Shown: positions 1-8,673, numbered from the stretch's first letter. The stretch: 33,394 bases of DNA from Chitinophagales bacterium (GCA_015654695.1 JAATGJ010000150.1:1-33394); one strand, 5' to 3'. The notes: generated by a model not told the origin, from the letters alone. Program-made: numbers and translations.

Positions 1-7
1 CTTTATA

Positions 8-400
8 TTATTCAGCAAAACTTATTTTATGATGATGTTCCTGTTGATTAAGTATGTATTTACAAACCTTGTCAATATCTGACTTTGATACTGAAAATGC
101 TGATGCAGATTCCTGCCAGGCAAATGTGGTGTTAGATAATTTATTTTGGTTGATGAATCGTTGAGAACTTTCAGCAACTATTGATGCCAGTGTTTCTTCT
201 GATAATTTCGGGGAACGGGATATAAGAAAATGAATATGCTCAGGATTAGCGTATATGGCATATAAATGGGAATCATTATTGTTCACGATGCCGGTAATGT
301 ATTTTTCAATTCTTTCCCTGTATTTTTCGGAAATAACAGGCAAGCGATGCAGGGTAGTAAAGATAAAATGGGTGTATAGATTATTGTACTCTATTTTCAT
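8..400 (-). CDS. tnpA: Y1-type transposase (IS200/IS605 TnpA or REP-associated RAYT)
   Basis: A 130-residue protein with the features of a single-tyrosine HUH transposase. It shows PEHIHFLIS around residues 53-61 (the HxH metal-binding pair), a helix near the C-terminus with YILNQQEHH (candidate catalytic Tyr near residue 115), and the short length usual for IS200-like TnpA. Such enzymes cut and join single-stranded DNA at small subterminal hairpins. The reading frame is complete, with its stop only 7 bases inside the window edge. No tnpB-like gene is visible, though one could lie outside. A 55-bp repeat found again at 10.7 kb starts 17 bases upstream of the ATG, which favours a REP-associated (RAYT-like) reading over a free insertion sequence. 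The choice between the two is open. Confidence 0.88.
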   Translation of the reverse strand: MKIEYNNLYTHFIFTTLHRLPVISEKYRERIEKYITGIVNNNDSHLYAIYANPEHIHFLISRSPKLSEETLASIVAESSQRFINQNKLSNTTFAWQESASAFSVSKSDIDKVCKYILNQQEHHHKISFAE

Positions 401-416
401 TTTATTTAGGAATAAA

Positions 417-471
417 GTAATAAGGTTGAATCCCTGATTAAATTTCTTTTCTGCTAAGGTTTACCAGAGAC
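417..471. repeat. Dispersed intergenic repeat, copy 1 (REP-like)
   Basis: This 55-bp stretch begins GTAATAAGGTTGAATCCCTG and matches 10744-10797 at nearly 90 % by eye, with about five substitutions and one 1-base indel. Its 3' part can form an imperfect stem (CTGATTAAA with TTTACCAG). At one stem position copy 1 has T-A where copy 2 has T-G, so pairing is kept. It lies directly upstream of the Y1 transposase start codon. Confidence 0.75.
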
Positions 472-555
472 GGATTGAGCGGCTAATAATATCATTCCTC
501 GTAATGGATAACATAAAATTAATATCCTTTTTCACTAACTCAAAATAAGAATTAA

Positions 556-590
556 CAAAAAGATCCCTAGCCGTCAGACCAGGGATCTTA
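556..590 (-). terminator. Rho-independent terminator of the DUF2807 gene
   Basis: On the minus strand the 9-bp stem AAGATCCCT / AGGGATCTT (581-589 and 560-568), with a 12-base loop, runs straight into a T tract. It lies 26 bases past the DUF2807 stop codon and closes the sigma/FecR/TonB block. Confidence 0.85.
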
Positions 591-615
591 TAAAATTAGT
601 TTTATCGTTTGCCCC

Positions 616-1332
616 TTAGAAAGGTTGTACTTTACCAGAGCCGGAAATATGTGTGCTGATTAACGGGTTCCCACGATAGTATACAGAACCGCTGCCGGAA
701 ATAAAAGCATCCAGTTTTTGTGAAAGATTCACTTTCATATCACCTGAACCACTGATCTCGGTAGTTGCCTTTTCAGCCACTACATTTGACAAGTCCATCT
801 TTCCACTGCCACTGATCTTCAGGCTTTCGTTCTTGCTGGTGCCATTCAACACTTTGATATTACCCGAACCGCTGATAGTAGCTGTCAGTTTATCTGTCAA
901 CGTGGCCTGGAACACGTTGATATTTCCTGAACCACTGACACGAAGATTAAGGTTAGATGCTGTAAGCATATTAATAAGATCAAATTGAGCAGATCCGCTC
1001 AGGTTTACCCCTTCTGCAAACGGGGCGCTGATGGTAACAAGGATATCTTCATGTTCTTTCACTCTTTTACCGTCCTGGAATTTGATCACCAGTTCATCTC
1101 CTATTTTATTTGTTTGCAATATATCCAGGATATTTTGCTGCGCCTGTATTTCCACTTTATATACAGGATCAATTTTGTAATTTACTTTTCCGCTTATACT
1201 TACTGATACACTTTTAAAGCCTGTCACACTTCTTGTTTCCGTGACGATGGGCCCCTCGCCTATTACTTTTTCACAGGAACTAAAGAATAACATGCTAACG
1301 GCGGACAATACAATAATAACTGACTTTTTCAT
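616..1332 (-). CDS. DUF2807 (GIN-domain) lipoprotein
   Basis: A 238-residue lipoprotein: MKK start, hydrophobic segment and lipobox ending FFSSC (Cys20). The mature part is the head-GIN / DUF2807 fold, recognisable from an N-terminal VTGFKSVSVSISGKVNY strand pair and then repeated ISGSG turns about every 20 residues (VSGSGNINV, ISGSGNIKV, ISGSGKMDL, ISGSGDMKV, ISGSGSVYY, ISGSGKVQPF). That spacing implies one beta-helix rung per repeat. The family is widespread in Bacteroidota envelopes and its function is not established. It lies 147 bases downstream of the TonB receptor with its own promoter-like boxes and a good terminator, so it may be transcribed separately. Confidence 0.9.
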   Translation of the reverse strand: MKKSVIIVLSAVSMLFFSSCEKVIGEGPIVTETRSVTGFKSVSVSISGKVNYKIDPVYKVEIQAQQNILDILQTNKIGDELVIKFQDGKRVKEHEDILVTISAPFAEGVNLSGSAQFDLINMLTASNLNLRVSGSGNINVFQATLTDKLTATISGSGNIKVLNGTSKNESLKISGSGKMDLSNVVAEKATTEISGSGDMKVNLSQKLDAFISGSGSVYYRGNPLISTHISGSGKVQPF

Positions 1333-1384
1333 TTTTACGTGGTTTTGATTTTTGATAAGGTTAAATACCCTGATTTCTATTTTA

Positions 1385-1415
1385 CAAAGATTTTAAAATG
1401 TGACCGGCTTATCAA
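1385..1415 (-). promoter_or_regulatory. Candidate Bacteroidota-type promoter for the DUF2807 gene
   Basis: On the minus strand TTG (1415-1413) is followed after 20 bases by AATCTTTG (1392-1385). This is one mismatch from the TAnnTTTG -7 box, at the usual -33/-7 distance, 53 bases upstream of the ATG. Prediction only. Confidence 0.4.
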
Positions 1416-1479
1416 CAGCATGCAGCATGAATTGCTGTCATTCCCGGATGAATTGAGTAACTATTTTGTTTATTAATAA

Positions 1480-3822
1480 TCAGAATTCAATTTTATAGTT
1501 CAATATGGGGATCAGGCCTGTCTGGTACTGGTTGGTTACCTTATCCTTTTCCTCATCATAGTACTGGTTGAAAATATTCAGCCTGTTCGTCAGGTTCTGT
1601 ATGTCCAGCGAAAGCGTACTGGTAAGACGCCTGCGGTTCCATTTTATACTCACCCGCAGATCGCTGCGGAAATAAGCGGGATTCTGTAAACTGTAAGCTT
1701 CCTTTTCTTTGAATACTGTATAACCTGCCTGGCGGGAAGCTGCCAGGTCAATAGGCGTTGTTCGTAAGCCGCCTGCATAGATCGTTTTGATATTGACCCC
1801 AATAACTTTTGATTTGCGTTCATTGATAAATTCTTTACCTGTGATAAACGTAATGATGTAGTTGCCGTTAAATCTCGTGTTCCTCTCCACTCCATCAGTC
1901 GCAGTATATTTCGACTGGTAAAAAGAATTGCTGAGAGTGAGATAAAAATTGTTGTGGAGATAGCGCTCCAGGGAAATCTCTATTCCATAATTTCTGCCTT
2001 TTCCTTTGTTCACCAGCGGATCTGTGATATAATCATATTCGATATTGATAGCTGATAAAGTGCTGCTATCATCAGTAGCTACCGGTACATTGAACAACCG
2101 CTGGTAATAGAGCTCTGTTTTTAACTGCATATTCTTCGCCAGCCTGTAACTATACGACAGAACATAATGATGCGACTTTGTCAGATCTAAATTCCTGTTT
2201 GACATCAGCACATTACCATTGGGCAATTGCTGTTGAGCAAAATAAACATTGAGTGTTTGTACCTGGCTGTGCAACCCATACCCTGCAGCCATGCTGCTCC
2301 GGTTATTGATATTCCATTTGGCAGAGAACCTCGGCTCCGCAGATGATGTATTATTATGCGCCATCCTCAGGTAGTGTAACCCGGCGTTAAAGGATAGCTC
2401 ATTAGTGGGTTTATATTGCCATTGAGCAAAAGCCTGCTGAGTTGATGTATTGCCGCGGCTGTTTAATTTTTCTTCCATGGGTTCGCCATCATGTTCTGCT
2501 GACAAGCGGTAAAATTTATAATGGATCTGTTTATTGATAAGCCCTGCACGTAGGTTAAGCCTGTTGCTGAATTTATAATGCAGCGTAGTATTAAATGACA
2601 GGTTGCGGGTAGCAAATTTATCAAGATACGATTTGGTTAATGAGAGATCATCTTCAGTAAAATCTTCGTCATAACCAATCTTTGTATAAGAAATTCCAAC
2701 ACCTGAATTTATTTTTAGCTTCTCCCCCGCAAGAATGGAATGAGTAATGCCGCTCATGGCAGTATTGGAAATGAATCTGGAAACATAACGGTCGCTCTTG
2801 CTTTCCCATTTGGTCGAATCTATATCAGGCTGAAAAGTCTGGTCGCTAAGCCCGCCAAAACCAAACAATGTAAATGTGCCAAGTTTTGCAGTGGGCAAAT
2901 AGATATTATAAGCCAGGTCCTGGAAATTGGTTGCGTTATTATCAGGTAATACACCAAGCTTGTTCAGCAAAGTGAGCGTGGAGTAACGATAGTTAACCAG
3001 GTAAGAACCTTTATATTTTTTTGAAAAAGGGCCTTCGATGGCCGCATTCAATCCAAGCACACCTGCCTGCAAAGTATATTCTCTCTTTTCATTATTACCT
3101 TTTCTCAGCTTGAGATCAAACACACCGCTCAACGCATTGCCATACTCTGCAGCAAATGCAGCAGTCACAAAATCTGAGTTGGATAATAACTGGGAACTGA
3201 GAATAGAGATGCCGCCACCACTTTGCCCCGGCTGGTCAAAATGATTGGGATTGGGAATATCCATGCCTTCCATACGCCAGAGTAAACCGGTAGGTGAATT
3301 GCCTCGGATGATTATATTATTATTACCATCATCATTCGCCATGACACCGGGAAAAGCTGCCGCCATCCTCAAAGGATCATTCACGGCTGCTGCGTAGCGT
3401 TGTGTTTCTTCCACGGTAAATGCCCTTGCACTAACGGCGCTCATATCATTAAGCGGTTTATTTTTTTTGCTACTGGCTTTAAGCAGTACTTCACTTTCCA
3501 CTTTCACCAATGCTTCCAGTGGAATAGTTACTACTGTTTCTTTTCCTGAATTGGTACCAATGTTTTCCAGTGTCGCCTCTTTAAAGCCAGAATAGGTAAC
3601 AGTGATTCTGTACGAACCAATTGACAGGTCTTTAAACCGGAATACACCTTCTTCATCCGTCATAACAGGTTGGCTGAGGCCGGCAATGCTAACTGTTGCC
3701 CCCGCTAATGGTTTTTGTAATACCTGGTCCACCACGGTGCCGCGTAACTGTTGTTTGTATTGAGCCTGCACGATTGAGGTTAAAAGGGATAAGGCAAAAA
3801 ATAATCTGATCTTCATGTTCAT
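1480..3822 (-). CDS. TonB-dependent outer-membrane receptor with carboxypeptidase-like N-domain
   Basis: A 780-residue receptor. Residues 1-20 are a signal peptide ending VQAQ. Residues ~24-110 form a CarboxypepD_reg-like beta-sandwich (LRGTVVDQVLQKPLAGATV, TDEEGVFRFKDLSIGSY). Residues ~130-240 form the plug (NNNIIIRGNSPTGLLWRMEG, AEYGNALSGVFDLKLRKG). The rest is a 22-strand-type barrel ending in the typical aromatic C-terminus NYKIEF. It imports an unknown ligand using TonB energy. It lacks an STN signalling domain; the STN domain in this locus sits on the protein encoded just upstream (3898-5736). The size is normal for a non-SusC receptor and no SusD partner is present. An alternative start is the second Met, two codons later. 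Confidence 0.92.
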   Translation of the reverse strand: MNMKIRLFFALSLLTSIVQAQYKQQLRGTVVDQVLQKPLAGATVSIAGLSQPVMTDEEGVFRFKDLSIGSYRITVTYSGFKEATLENIGTNSGKETVVTIPLEALVKVESEVLLKASSKKNKPLNDMSAVSARAFTVEETQRYAAAVNDPLRMAAAFPGVMANDDGNNNIIIRGNSPTGLLWRMEGMDIPNPNHFDQPGQSGGGISILSSQLLSNSDFVTAAFAAEYGNALSGVFDLKLRKGNNEKREYTLQAGVLGLNAAIEGPFSKKYKGSYLVNYRYSTLTLLNKLGVLPDNNATNFQDLAYNIYLPTAKLGTFTLFGFGGLSDQTFQPDIDSTKWESKSDRYVSRFISNTAMSGITHSILAGEKLKINSGVGISYTKIGYDEDFTEDDLSLTKSYLDKFATRNLSFNTTLHYKFSNRLNLRAGLINKQIHYKFYRLSAEHDGEPMEEKLNSRGNTSTQQAFAQWQYKPTNELSFNAGLHYLRMAHNNTSSAEPRFSAKWNINNRSSMAAGYGLHSQVQTLNVYFAQQQLPNGNVLMSNRNLDLTKSHHYVLSYSYRLAKNMQLKTELYYQRLFNVPVATDDSSTLSAINIEYDYITDPLVNKGKGRNYGIEISLERYLHNNFYLTLSNSFYQSKYTATDGVERNTRFNGNYIITFITGKEFINERKSKVIGVNIKTIYAGGLRTTPIDLAASRQAGYTVFKEKEAYSLQNPAYFRSDLRVSIKWNRRRLTSTLSLDIQNLTNRLNIFNQYYDEEKDKVTNQYQTGLIPILNYKIEF

Positions 3823-3897
3823 CTTCTTTTGTCGTTGATTAATGGTTTATTGGTAAAACAACCAACGAAGATGATACCCCTAGCCGTTAACAAAATT

Positions 3898-5736
3898 TTA
3901 GAAAAAATTGATACCGGCGTTCCAGCCAAACCAACCAGATACTTTATTACTGAAAGAAATAGTTTTATAACCCGAAGGCGGAATGGGGAAACGATAACCG
4001 GCTATGCCAGTTTGCTGATCGGAGATCAACACGGAAAAGGAAGGCCCCGCAAAAAGCGATACATACTTGTTGAGCCTGGCATTCAGGTTCAACTGAAATT
4101 TATTTAAAATATTAGTGTAATCCCATGACCCCAGGTAGAGATACTGTGAACCCAGCTCAGGATTGATGAAAAAATTTTTCTTTTTGTTCAACGGCAGCTC
4201 ACTTCCTAATCCATAGCCGAATGAATATACTCTTTCTGTATTGCCGGTATTCAATCCTGCCTGCAGGATGCTATACAGTTTTGCATTACCCGATTTAAAA
4301 GCGGCATTTACATTTGATATCTCATTGGTGGAGAAACTTAGTTTATGATAACCTTTCAAAACAATATTGATCAGTCCAATGCTATACCCGTCTGATGAAT
4401 CTGATATATTGATCAGCCCGATCTGCACACCTTTTAATCTTTTTGAATAATTAAAAACACCGGATACCTGGACACCATCCGTTTCTTTATTGCTGAAATT
4501 GATCACCCCGGCTATTTGTACACCGCTCACTTTCTTCCGGGCAAAATTAGCGACGCCCGCTACCTGCATTCCCTTTACACTATCCGTAACAAGATTATTG
4601 ACACCGGCGATCTGCAGGCCATGGAATTTTCCCCTTACAAAATTATTGACACCGGCAGCCTGCAAAGCTTTGACCGTATCAAGCACGGTGTTATTGATAC
4701 CAGCGATCTGCAATCCTTTTACTTGTCCGCCAACTACATTGAATAAGCCGGCAGCCTGCAAGTACTTCACCTCTTTCTTATCAATATTAAATAACCCACC
4801 GATCTCCAAGCCATTTGTTCCGGCAGTATAGCCACCAAAAACATTGAAAGAAAAATTATTGACAACCTGCCCGCTCATGCTGCCATGCGAACCAAGACCC
4901 GGTACTAACGAAAACTGGAAAGGACGCGTAGTGAAAAATTTGCGCAGGTTAACGCTTTGGATCTTTTGTTTGGTGGAAAGCAGGAACCTTCCCATTCCTG
5001 TTCGTTCTACTTTTGCCGAATCAGCAGCAGATACAACAGCTTTCTTTACAATGGTATCAATAGCCAATTCTTTTCTGACAGAATCGGGAACCAGGTAATC
5101 TTCAGGGGCGATGATCACTTTATCCTCTTCCCTTTCTACCGGCATCATGGTAATAGTCAGCTCCTGGCTATGACGCGGTTCAATGATGATACTTGTATCT
5201 TCATAAAATTCTTTACTGATATTTAATATGGCTGTACTGGCTTTACTGCTCTTTAGTTTCAATTTAAAATAGCCTTCATTATTGGTCAACGCAGCAGCCA
5301 GTAATTTTTTTTCATAAACACTCGCTTCATTAATGGCCAAACCTGATTGGTCGTCATATACATAACCGCTTACTGAATACACTTTTTCTACCACCACTGC
5401 TTTGTTAGTAACAATGGTCATGCGGATCGGCGCTTTACGAATGATCACATATTTACCGCTTTCTTTAAATTCGAAAGTAGTATTGAATAATAATGCCAGG
5501 ATTTCTTTTACTGATTTATTCCGGGCACTTAAACTGACCAGGCTGTCTTTCTTTATAATATGGGAACTGTAAGAAAAATAAAAGTCGCCTTTATTACTGA
5601 GTATCTCCAGTACATTATCCAATCGCTGGCGGTTAACATCCAGTGATATGCTTTTTGACAAGAGCCCTTGACCGAAAGAAGAAATACTGATAAAAGAAAT
5701 GAATATCAATACGTGTAAAGCCCTGCTCTTTTTCAT
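3898..5736 (-). CDS. STN / carboxypeptidase-regulatory-like protein with 16-residue surface repeats
   Basis: A 612-residue protein starting at MKKSRALHV. The upstream 14 codons overlap the end of FecR and would spoil the signal peptide, so the ATG at 5736 was chosen. After the signal peptide comes an STN domain (~residues 28-100: ISLDVNRQRLDNVLEILSNK, SLSARNKSVKEILALLF), then a CarboxypepD_reg-like domain (~120-200). Residues ~310-466 hold about ten 16-residue units of the form LQIAGVNNxxxxxVKG. The C-terminus resembles an outer-membrane barrel. STN domains normally let a receptor signal to FecR, and the gene directly follows fecR (16 bases). The repeat recalls surface repeats annotated in Leptospira and Bacteroidota proteins; its function is unknown. 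Confidence 0.82.
   Translation of the reverse strand: MKKSRALHVLIFISFISISSFGQGLLSKSISLDVNRQRLDNVLEILSNKGDFYFSYSSHIIKKDSLVSLSARNKSVKEILALLFNTTFEFKESGKYVIIRKAPIRMTIVTNKAVVVEKVYSVSGYVYDDQSGLAINEASVYEKKLLAAALTNNEGYFKLKLKSSKASTAILNISKEFYEDTSIIIEPRHSQELTITMMPVEREEDKVIIAPEDYLVPDSVRKELAIDTIVKKAVVSAADSAKVERTGMGRFLLSTKQKIQSVNLRKFFTTRPFQFSLVPGLGSHGSMSGQVVNNFSFNVFGGYTAGTNGLEIGGLFNIDKKEVKYLQAAGLFNVVGGQVKGLQIAGINNTVLDTVKALQAAGVNNFVRGKFHGLQIAGVNNLVTDSVKGMQVAGVANFARKKVSGVQIAGVINFSNKETDGVQVSGVFNYSKRLKGVQIGLINISDSSDGYSIGLINIVLKGYHKLSFSTNEISNVNAAFKSGNAKLYSILQAGLNTGNTERVYSFGYGLGSELPLNKKKNFFINPELGSQYLYLGSWDYTNILNKFQLNLNARLNKYVSLFAGPSFSVLISDQQTGIAGYRFPIPPSGYKTISFSNKVSGWFGWNAGINFF
4339..4809 (-). repeat. In-gene tandem repeat encoding ~10 x 16-residue LQIAGVNN units
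   Basis: Within the STN protein the unit L/V-Q-x-A/S-G-hydrophobic-x-N followed by 8 variable residues recurs with a strict 16-residue (48-base) period. The first copies read LEIGGLFN, LQAAGLFN, LQIAGINN, LQAAGVNN, and the last two are shortened to 14-15 residues. The protein period is conserved while the DNA has diverged, so selection is on structure, for example one strand-turn per repeat. Confidence 0.8.
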
Positions 5737-5752
5737 TGTCCAAAATTCCCGG

Positions 5753-6784
5753 TTATTGTAATAGTATGGTATCCCCATCTTTGGTGATCTTTATACTGAA
5801 TGTGAGGCTGATCACATTCAATACCTGGTCCAGTGATTCATTATAAAAAGTAGTATTCAGCCGCAGGTCTCTTAGTTCCTTTCTGCCGATAACAATATTT
5901 GCGTTGTAGGCTTCATTCAATACTTCCACCAGCTTCCACAGCGGTGTATCATCGCAAACAAATTCTTTGGTACGGTAATAATTATATAAATGATCGCTTA
6001 CCTGTTCTTTTACTAAAACGGTATCTTTTGCTTCTGCCATCAATTTTTCTTCAGCTTTCAGCTCAATAGTTCTTCCTGCCTTTGTAACACGAACAATACC
6101 TGTCTCCACTACCACTTCTGTATTGCCATTGATACTTTTTATATTAAAAGAAGTTCCTACAACAGTTACTTGTACATCGTTTACCGAAATAACAAAGGGC
6201 TTCTTTTTATCAGGCGTTACAGTGAAGAAGGCTTCTCCCTTCAGCGCTATTTTTCTTGTACTTCCTTTGAACTTCGACGGGTAAGAAAGGGATGAACCTT
6301 TATTAACCGTAACAACAGAACCATCCGGTAATGTATCGTTAACCACGGCCTGTTGTGCCAGCACAGTCATCTCTTTTACAACTGTATTATTATATAACCA
6401 ATAACCCGTTAAACCAAGACCAGTAACCAGGATAATGGAGGCTGCAATTTTCATCCACCCAAAACGTACAGAACGAGCCGGAGTTTTATTTTCCTTTGCG
6501 CCGTTGATCCGCTGCTGAAATTTCTCCCATGCCTTATTTTCATCAGCATTGGAGGTGGTTGCCAGTTGCCTGCTTGTGTCCCACACTTTTTTCAACTGGT
6601 TGTAGTAAATAATGTTGGAGGCATCAGCATCCAGCCATTGCTTTACCTGTTCTTCTTCACCGGCTGTTATTTCGCCGAGCAGGTATTTCACCAGCAGGTC
6701 ATCGTTAATATGGTAAAATTTTTCTTCCAGGGTGTTGGTATTAAAAATTAAAAAATATAAGCAGTAATGGTAAAAAATCAACAA
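5753..6784 (-). CDS. FecR-family anti-sigma factor
   Basis: A single-pass inner-membrane anti-sigma factor. The N-terminal cytoplasmic part (INDDLLVKYLLGEITAGEEEQVKQWL) binds sigma. A membrane span lies at about residues 111-131. The periplasmic FecR domain (~140-235: TLPDGSVVTVNKGSSLSYPS, FKGSTRKIALKGEAFF) is followed by the C-terminal DUF4974 domain that meets an STN domain (~270-343). No ATG exists before the conserved region. The listed start is a TTG overlapping the sigma gene by 44 bases. A CTG at 6730, just after the sigma stop, would give the start usual for the family. Translation is probably coupled to the sigma gene. Confidence 0.9.
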   Translation of the reverse strand: MLIFYHYCLYFLIFNTNTLEEKFYHINDDLLVKYLLGEITAGEEEQVKQWLDADASNIIYYNQLKKVWDTSRQLATTSNADENKAWEKFQQRINGAKENKTPARSVRFGWMKIAASIILVTGLGLTGYWLYNNTVVKEMTVLAQQAVVNDTLPDGSVVTVNKGSSLSYPSKFKGSTRKIALKGEAFFTVTPDKKKPFVISVNDVQVTVVGTSFNIKSINGNTEVVVETGIVRVTKAGRTIELKAEEKLMAEAKDTVLVKEQVSDHLYNYYRTKEFVCDDTPLWKLVEVLNEAYNANIVIGRKELRDLRLNTTFYNESLDQVLNVISLTFSIKITKDGDTILLQ

Positions 6785-7310
6785 GTTTGGTACGCAGCAG
6801 TTTCAATGCTTTGCCCATGTGGTTCTCCACTGTCTTTACAGAAATATCCAGTTTATCGGCGATCTCCCTGTACTTCAATTCTTCAAACCGGCTCAATTGG
6901 AAAACAGTACGGCATTGTTCGGGCAATTCACTCATCGCCTCCCGGAACTTATGCTCCAGTTCCTTACTCATCATCTTCCCGGGTCCATGTTCTGCCTGGT
7001 TCTTCATACTATACGCTACATGTAACTGATGATTGGCTTTTACTTTCTGATGCTTCAGGTAATTCAGGCTTTCGTTATGTACAGCCCGGTAGAGGTAGGC
7101 CGTGATCGTACCTGAAAATGACAGGTTATCCGCTCTTTCCCATAACTTGAAGAAAACCTGCTGCACCATTTCTTCGGCTTCCGCTTCATCCTTCAGTAGG
7201 GTAAAGGCATAGGCATGCAGGCTCTTAAAATGTGATTTAAAAACCTGTTCAAATGCTGATTCATCCTTTTTGATCAGCAATGCACTAATGGAGTGATCCT
7301 GTAATTCCAT
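6741..7310 (-). CDS. ECF RNA polymerase sigma-70 factor (Bacteroidota expansion family)
   Basis: 189 residues from the ATG at 7310; an upstream in-frame start adds 15 unlikely residues. Region 2 is FKSHFKSLHAYAFTLLKDEAEAEEMVQQVFFKLW. Region 4 includes LPEQCRTVFQLSRFEELKYREIADKLDISVKTVENHMGKAL, a clear helix-turn-helix. It is the first gene of a run sigma, fecR, STN protein, TonB receptor on the same strand, the classical arrangement for cell-surface signalling. It would drive its own locus when the FecR brake is released. The C-terminal tail is unusually hydrophobic (DFLPLLLIFFNF). Confidence 0.93.
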   Translation of the reverse strand: MELQDHSISALLIKKDESAFEQVFKSHFKSLHAYAFTLLKDEAEAEEMVQQVFFKLWERADNLSFSGTITAYLYRAVHNESLNYLKHQKVKANHQLHVAYSMKNQAEHGPGKMMSKELEHKFREAMSELPEQCRTVFQLSRFEELKYREIADKLDISVKTVENHMGKALKLLRTKLVDFLPLLLIFFNF

Positions 7311-7352
7311 TCTTATGGCCCGGTATCCTGTTTCTGCAATTAAAGCTGCGCC

Positions 7353-7360
7353 CAAAAGTA
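7353..7360 (-). promoter_or_regulatory. Possible -7 box for the sigma/FecR locus
   Basis: On the minus strand TACTTTTG matches the TAnnTTTG consensus exactly, 43 bases upstream of the sigma ATG. No well-spaced TTG -33 box was found (the nearest is only 13 bases away), so support is partial. Confidence 0.3.
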
Positions 7361-7475
7361 ATTTTTAATATAACAACCGGGGAGCCGTTCACCCCTATTC
7401 CTTTTTGAAAATGTATGGATTGGGTATTTGTACGGATAGAATGGAAGGGATAAGAAGAATGGGCCTTTTTCAAAT

Positions 7476-7653
7476 GTGTGCATTTCAAATTGTCATTCAA
7501 CATTTCCTAAACTGTAGCGAATTTTTAGCGCAAAGAACAAGAGAACCAAGAGAAATTGCGGAGAAACCAGTCATTTAAGGATACTACTCTGCATTTCCTC
7601 CTTTTCTTATTTCTCTGCGATTAAATAATATTTTGATAATTTGAAATGCACAC
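7476..7653. mobile_element. MITE-like element with 16-bp perfect terminal inverted repeats
   Basis: GTGTGCATTTCAAATT at 7476-7491 is repeated exactly in inverse orientation at 7638-7653, enclosing 146 bases with no plausible gene. Inside is a second imperfect palindrome with purine-rich arms (7528-7566 and 7587-7619; GCGCAAAG..., CGCAGAG...). It fills most of the 343-base gap upstream of the sigma gene and its right end touches the stop codon of the next gene. No obvious target-site duplication was found. Confidence 0.6.
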
Positions 7654-8673
7654 TCACAAACTCAATATTTCTTCCCACACCTGTTTTATTACCGGGATTC
7701 CATGTTGCAGGTTTTGTCTTCTTGTTTGCAATACTCTTTCCCCGGGATAAACAATTTTCCGGGAACCATCAATTGTTTCTGACTGATGATAATCTTGTAT
7801 GATGTCTTCTAAAACCTGTGTAATAGCTGAACTGCTCCCCAGCTTTGAAATATCAATGGCAATGAATACCTGTGACAATCCATACTCTACTTTCTCCTTA
7901 CTTATCTCATGGGTGGCCCAGCCCCCGGATAAAATTGCAGCCAGCATATCCAGCAATAAAGCCATCCCTGCCCCTTTCCAATAGCCAACCGGTAATAACC
8001 GCCCTGATTCAATAATAGCCGCCGGATCATCCGACAGTTTTCCGTGGCTATCAAATCCCCCGTTTACAGCAAGCGTTTCATTTTTCATTTTAGCCTGTTG
8101 CATGGCGCCAAATGAATACTGGCTCATCGCCATATCCAGAACAATAGCTTTGTCCTTATAAGGCAGGGCAATGACCAGTGGATTGTTTCCTAATTTTCTA
8201 TCCCTGGCTCCCCATGCGGGCATGTTTGCAATGGTATTGGTAAAACCAATAAATACATACCCCGCTTTGGCAGCATGCCAGCCATAGGTGCCACCCCGCA
8301 TCCAATGGTTAGTATTGCTCAATGCAACACAACCGATACCGGTCTCATTGGAAAGTTGCATGGCCCTTTCAGTGGCAATGATGGCATTCAATATGCCGGG
8401 CCCCAGGTTACCGTTCCATTGTTCTATCGCCCCGAGTTTATTTTTTAAAGCTGGCTCCGCATCCGCTTTTACGTACCCTTCTCTTACATAGTTCACAAAT
8501 GTGGGGAAACGATTTACACCATGCGTATAAACTCCGTCCACACTACTGGCCGTAAAAATTGCAGCGCATTGTTTTGCTTTTGTTGCTATGAACCCATGCT
8601 TTATTAATATGCGTTCGAACTCAGCCTGCATGTCAACAGCAGAAATAATCAACCTGTCATTTTGAAAAGCCAT
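7654..8673 (-). CDS. dlgD: 2,3-diketo-L-gulonate reductase-like dehydrogenase (malate/L-lactate DH type 2 family)
   Basis: 339 residues, full length for the Ldh_2 (malate/L-lactate dehydrogenase type 2) family of NAD(P)H enzymes. SSVDGVYTHGVNRFP (catalytic-His region), ALSNTNHWMRGGTYGWHAAK and NPLVIALPYKD are characteristic, and the NTNHWMRGGTYGW stretch is typical of the YiaK/DlgD branch (3-dehydro-L-gulonate 2-dehydrogenase). The protein is cytoplasmic with no signal peptide. It stands alone here; the nearby ulosonate or ascorbate genes that would fix its substrate are absent. It could be another family member acting on a related 2-oxo acid. Confidence 0.85.
   Translation of the reverse strand: MAFQNDRLIISAVDMQAEFERILIKHGFIATKAKQCAAIFTASSVDGVYTHGVNRFPTFVNYVREGYVKADAEPALKNKLGAIEQWNGNLGPGILNAIIATERAMQLSNETGIGCVALSNTNHWMRGGTYGWHAAKAGYVFIGFTNTIANMPAWGARDRKLGNNPLVIALPYKDKAIVLDMAMSQYSFGAMQQAKMKNETLAVNGGFDSHGKLSDDPAAIIESGRLLPVGYWKGAGMALLLDMLAAILSGGWATHEISKEKVEYGLSQVFIAIDISKLGSSSAITQVLEDIIQDYHQSETIDGSRKIVYPGERVLQTRRQNLQHGIPVIKQVWEEILSL

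Noticed and set aside
4490-4831. Repetitive plus-strand open frame (TPAICxPxT repeats)
   Set aside because: It is the antisense shadow of the 16-residue repeats in the STN protein; its periodicity is inherited from that gene.
7285-7503. 72-codon minus-strand frame overlapping the sigma gene start
   Set aside because: It overlaps the promoter region and the MITE-like end and its sequence is not protein-like.
7476-7653. Read as a simple terminator for dlgD
   Set aside because: The 16-bp arms are separated by 146 bases and no T run follows, so it does not fit an intrinsic terminator; an element is a better explanation.
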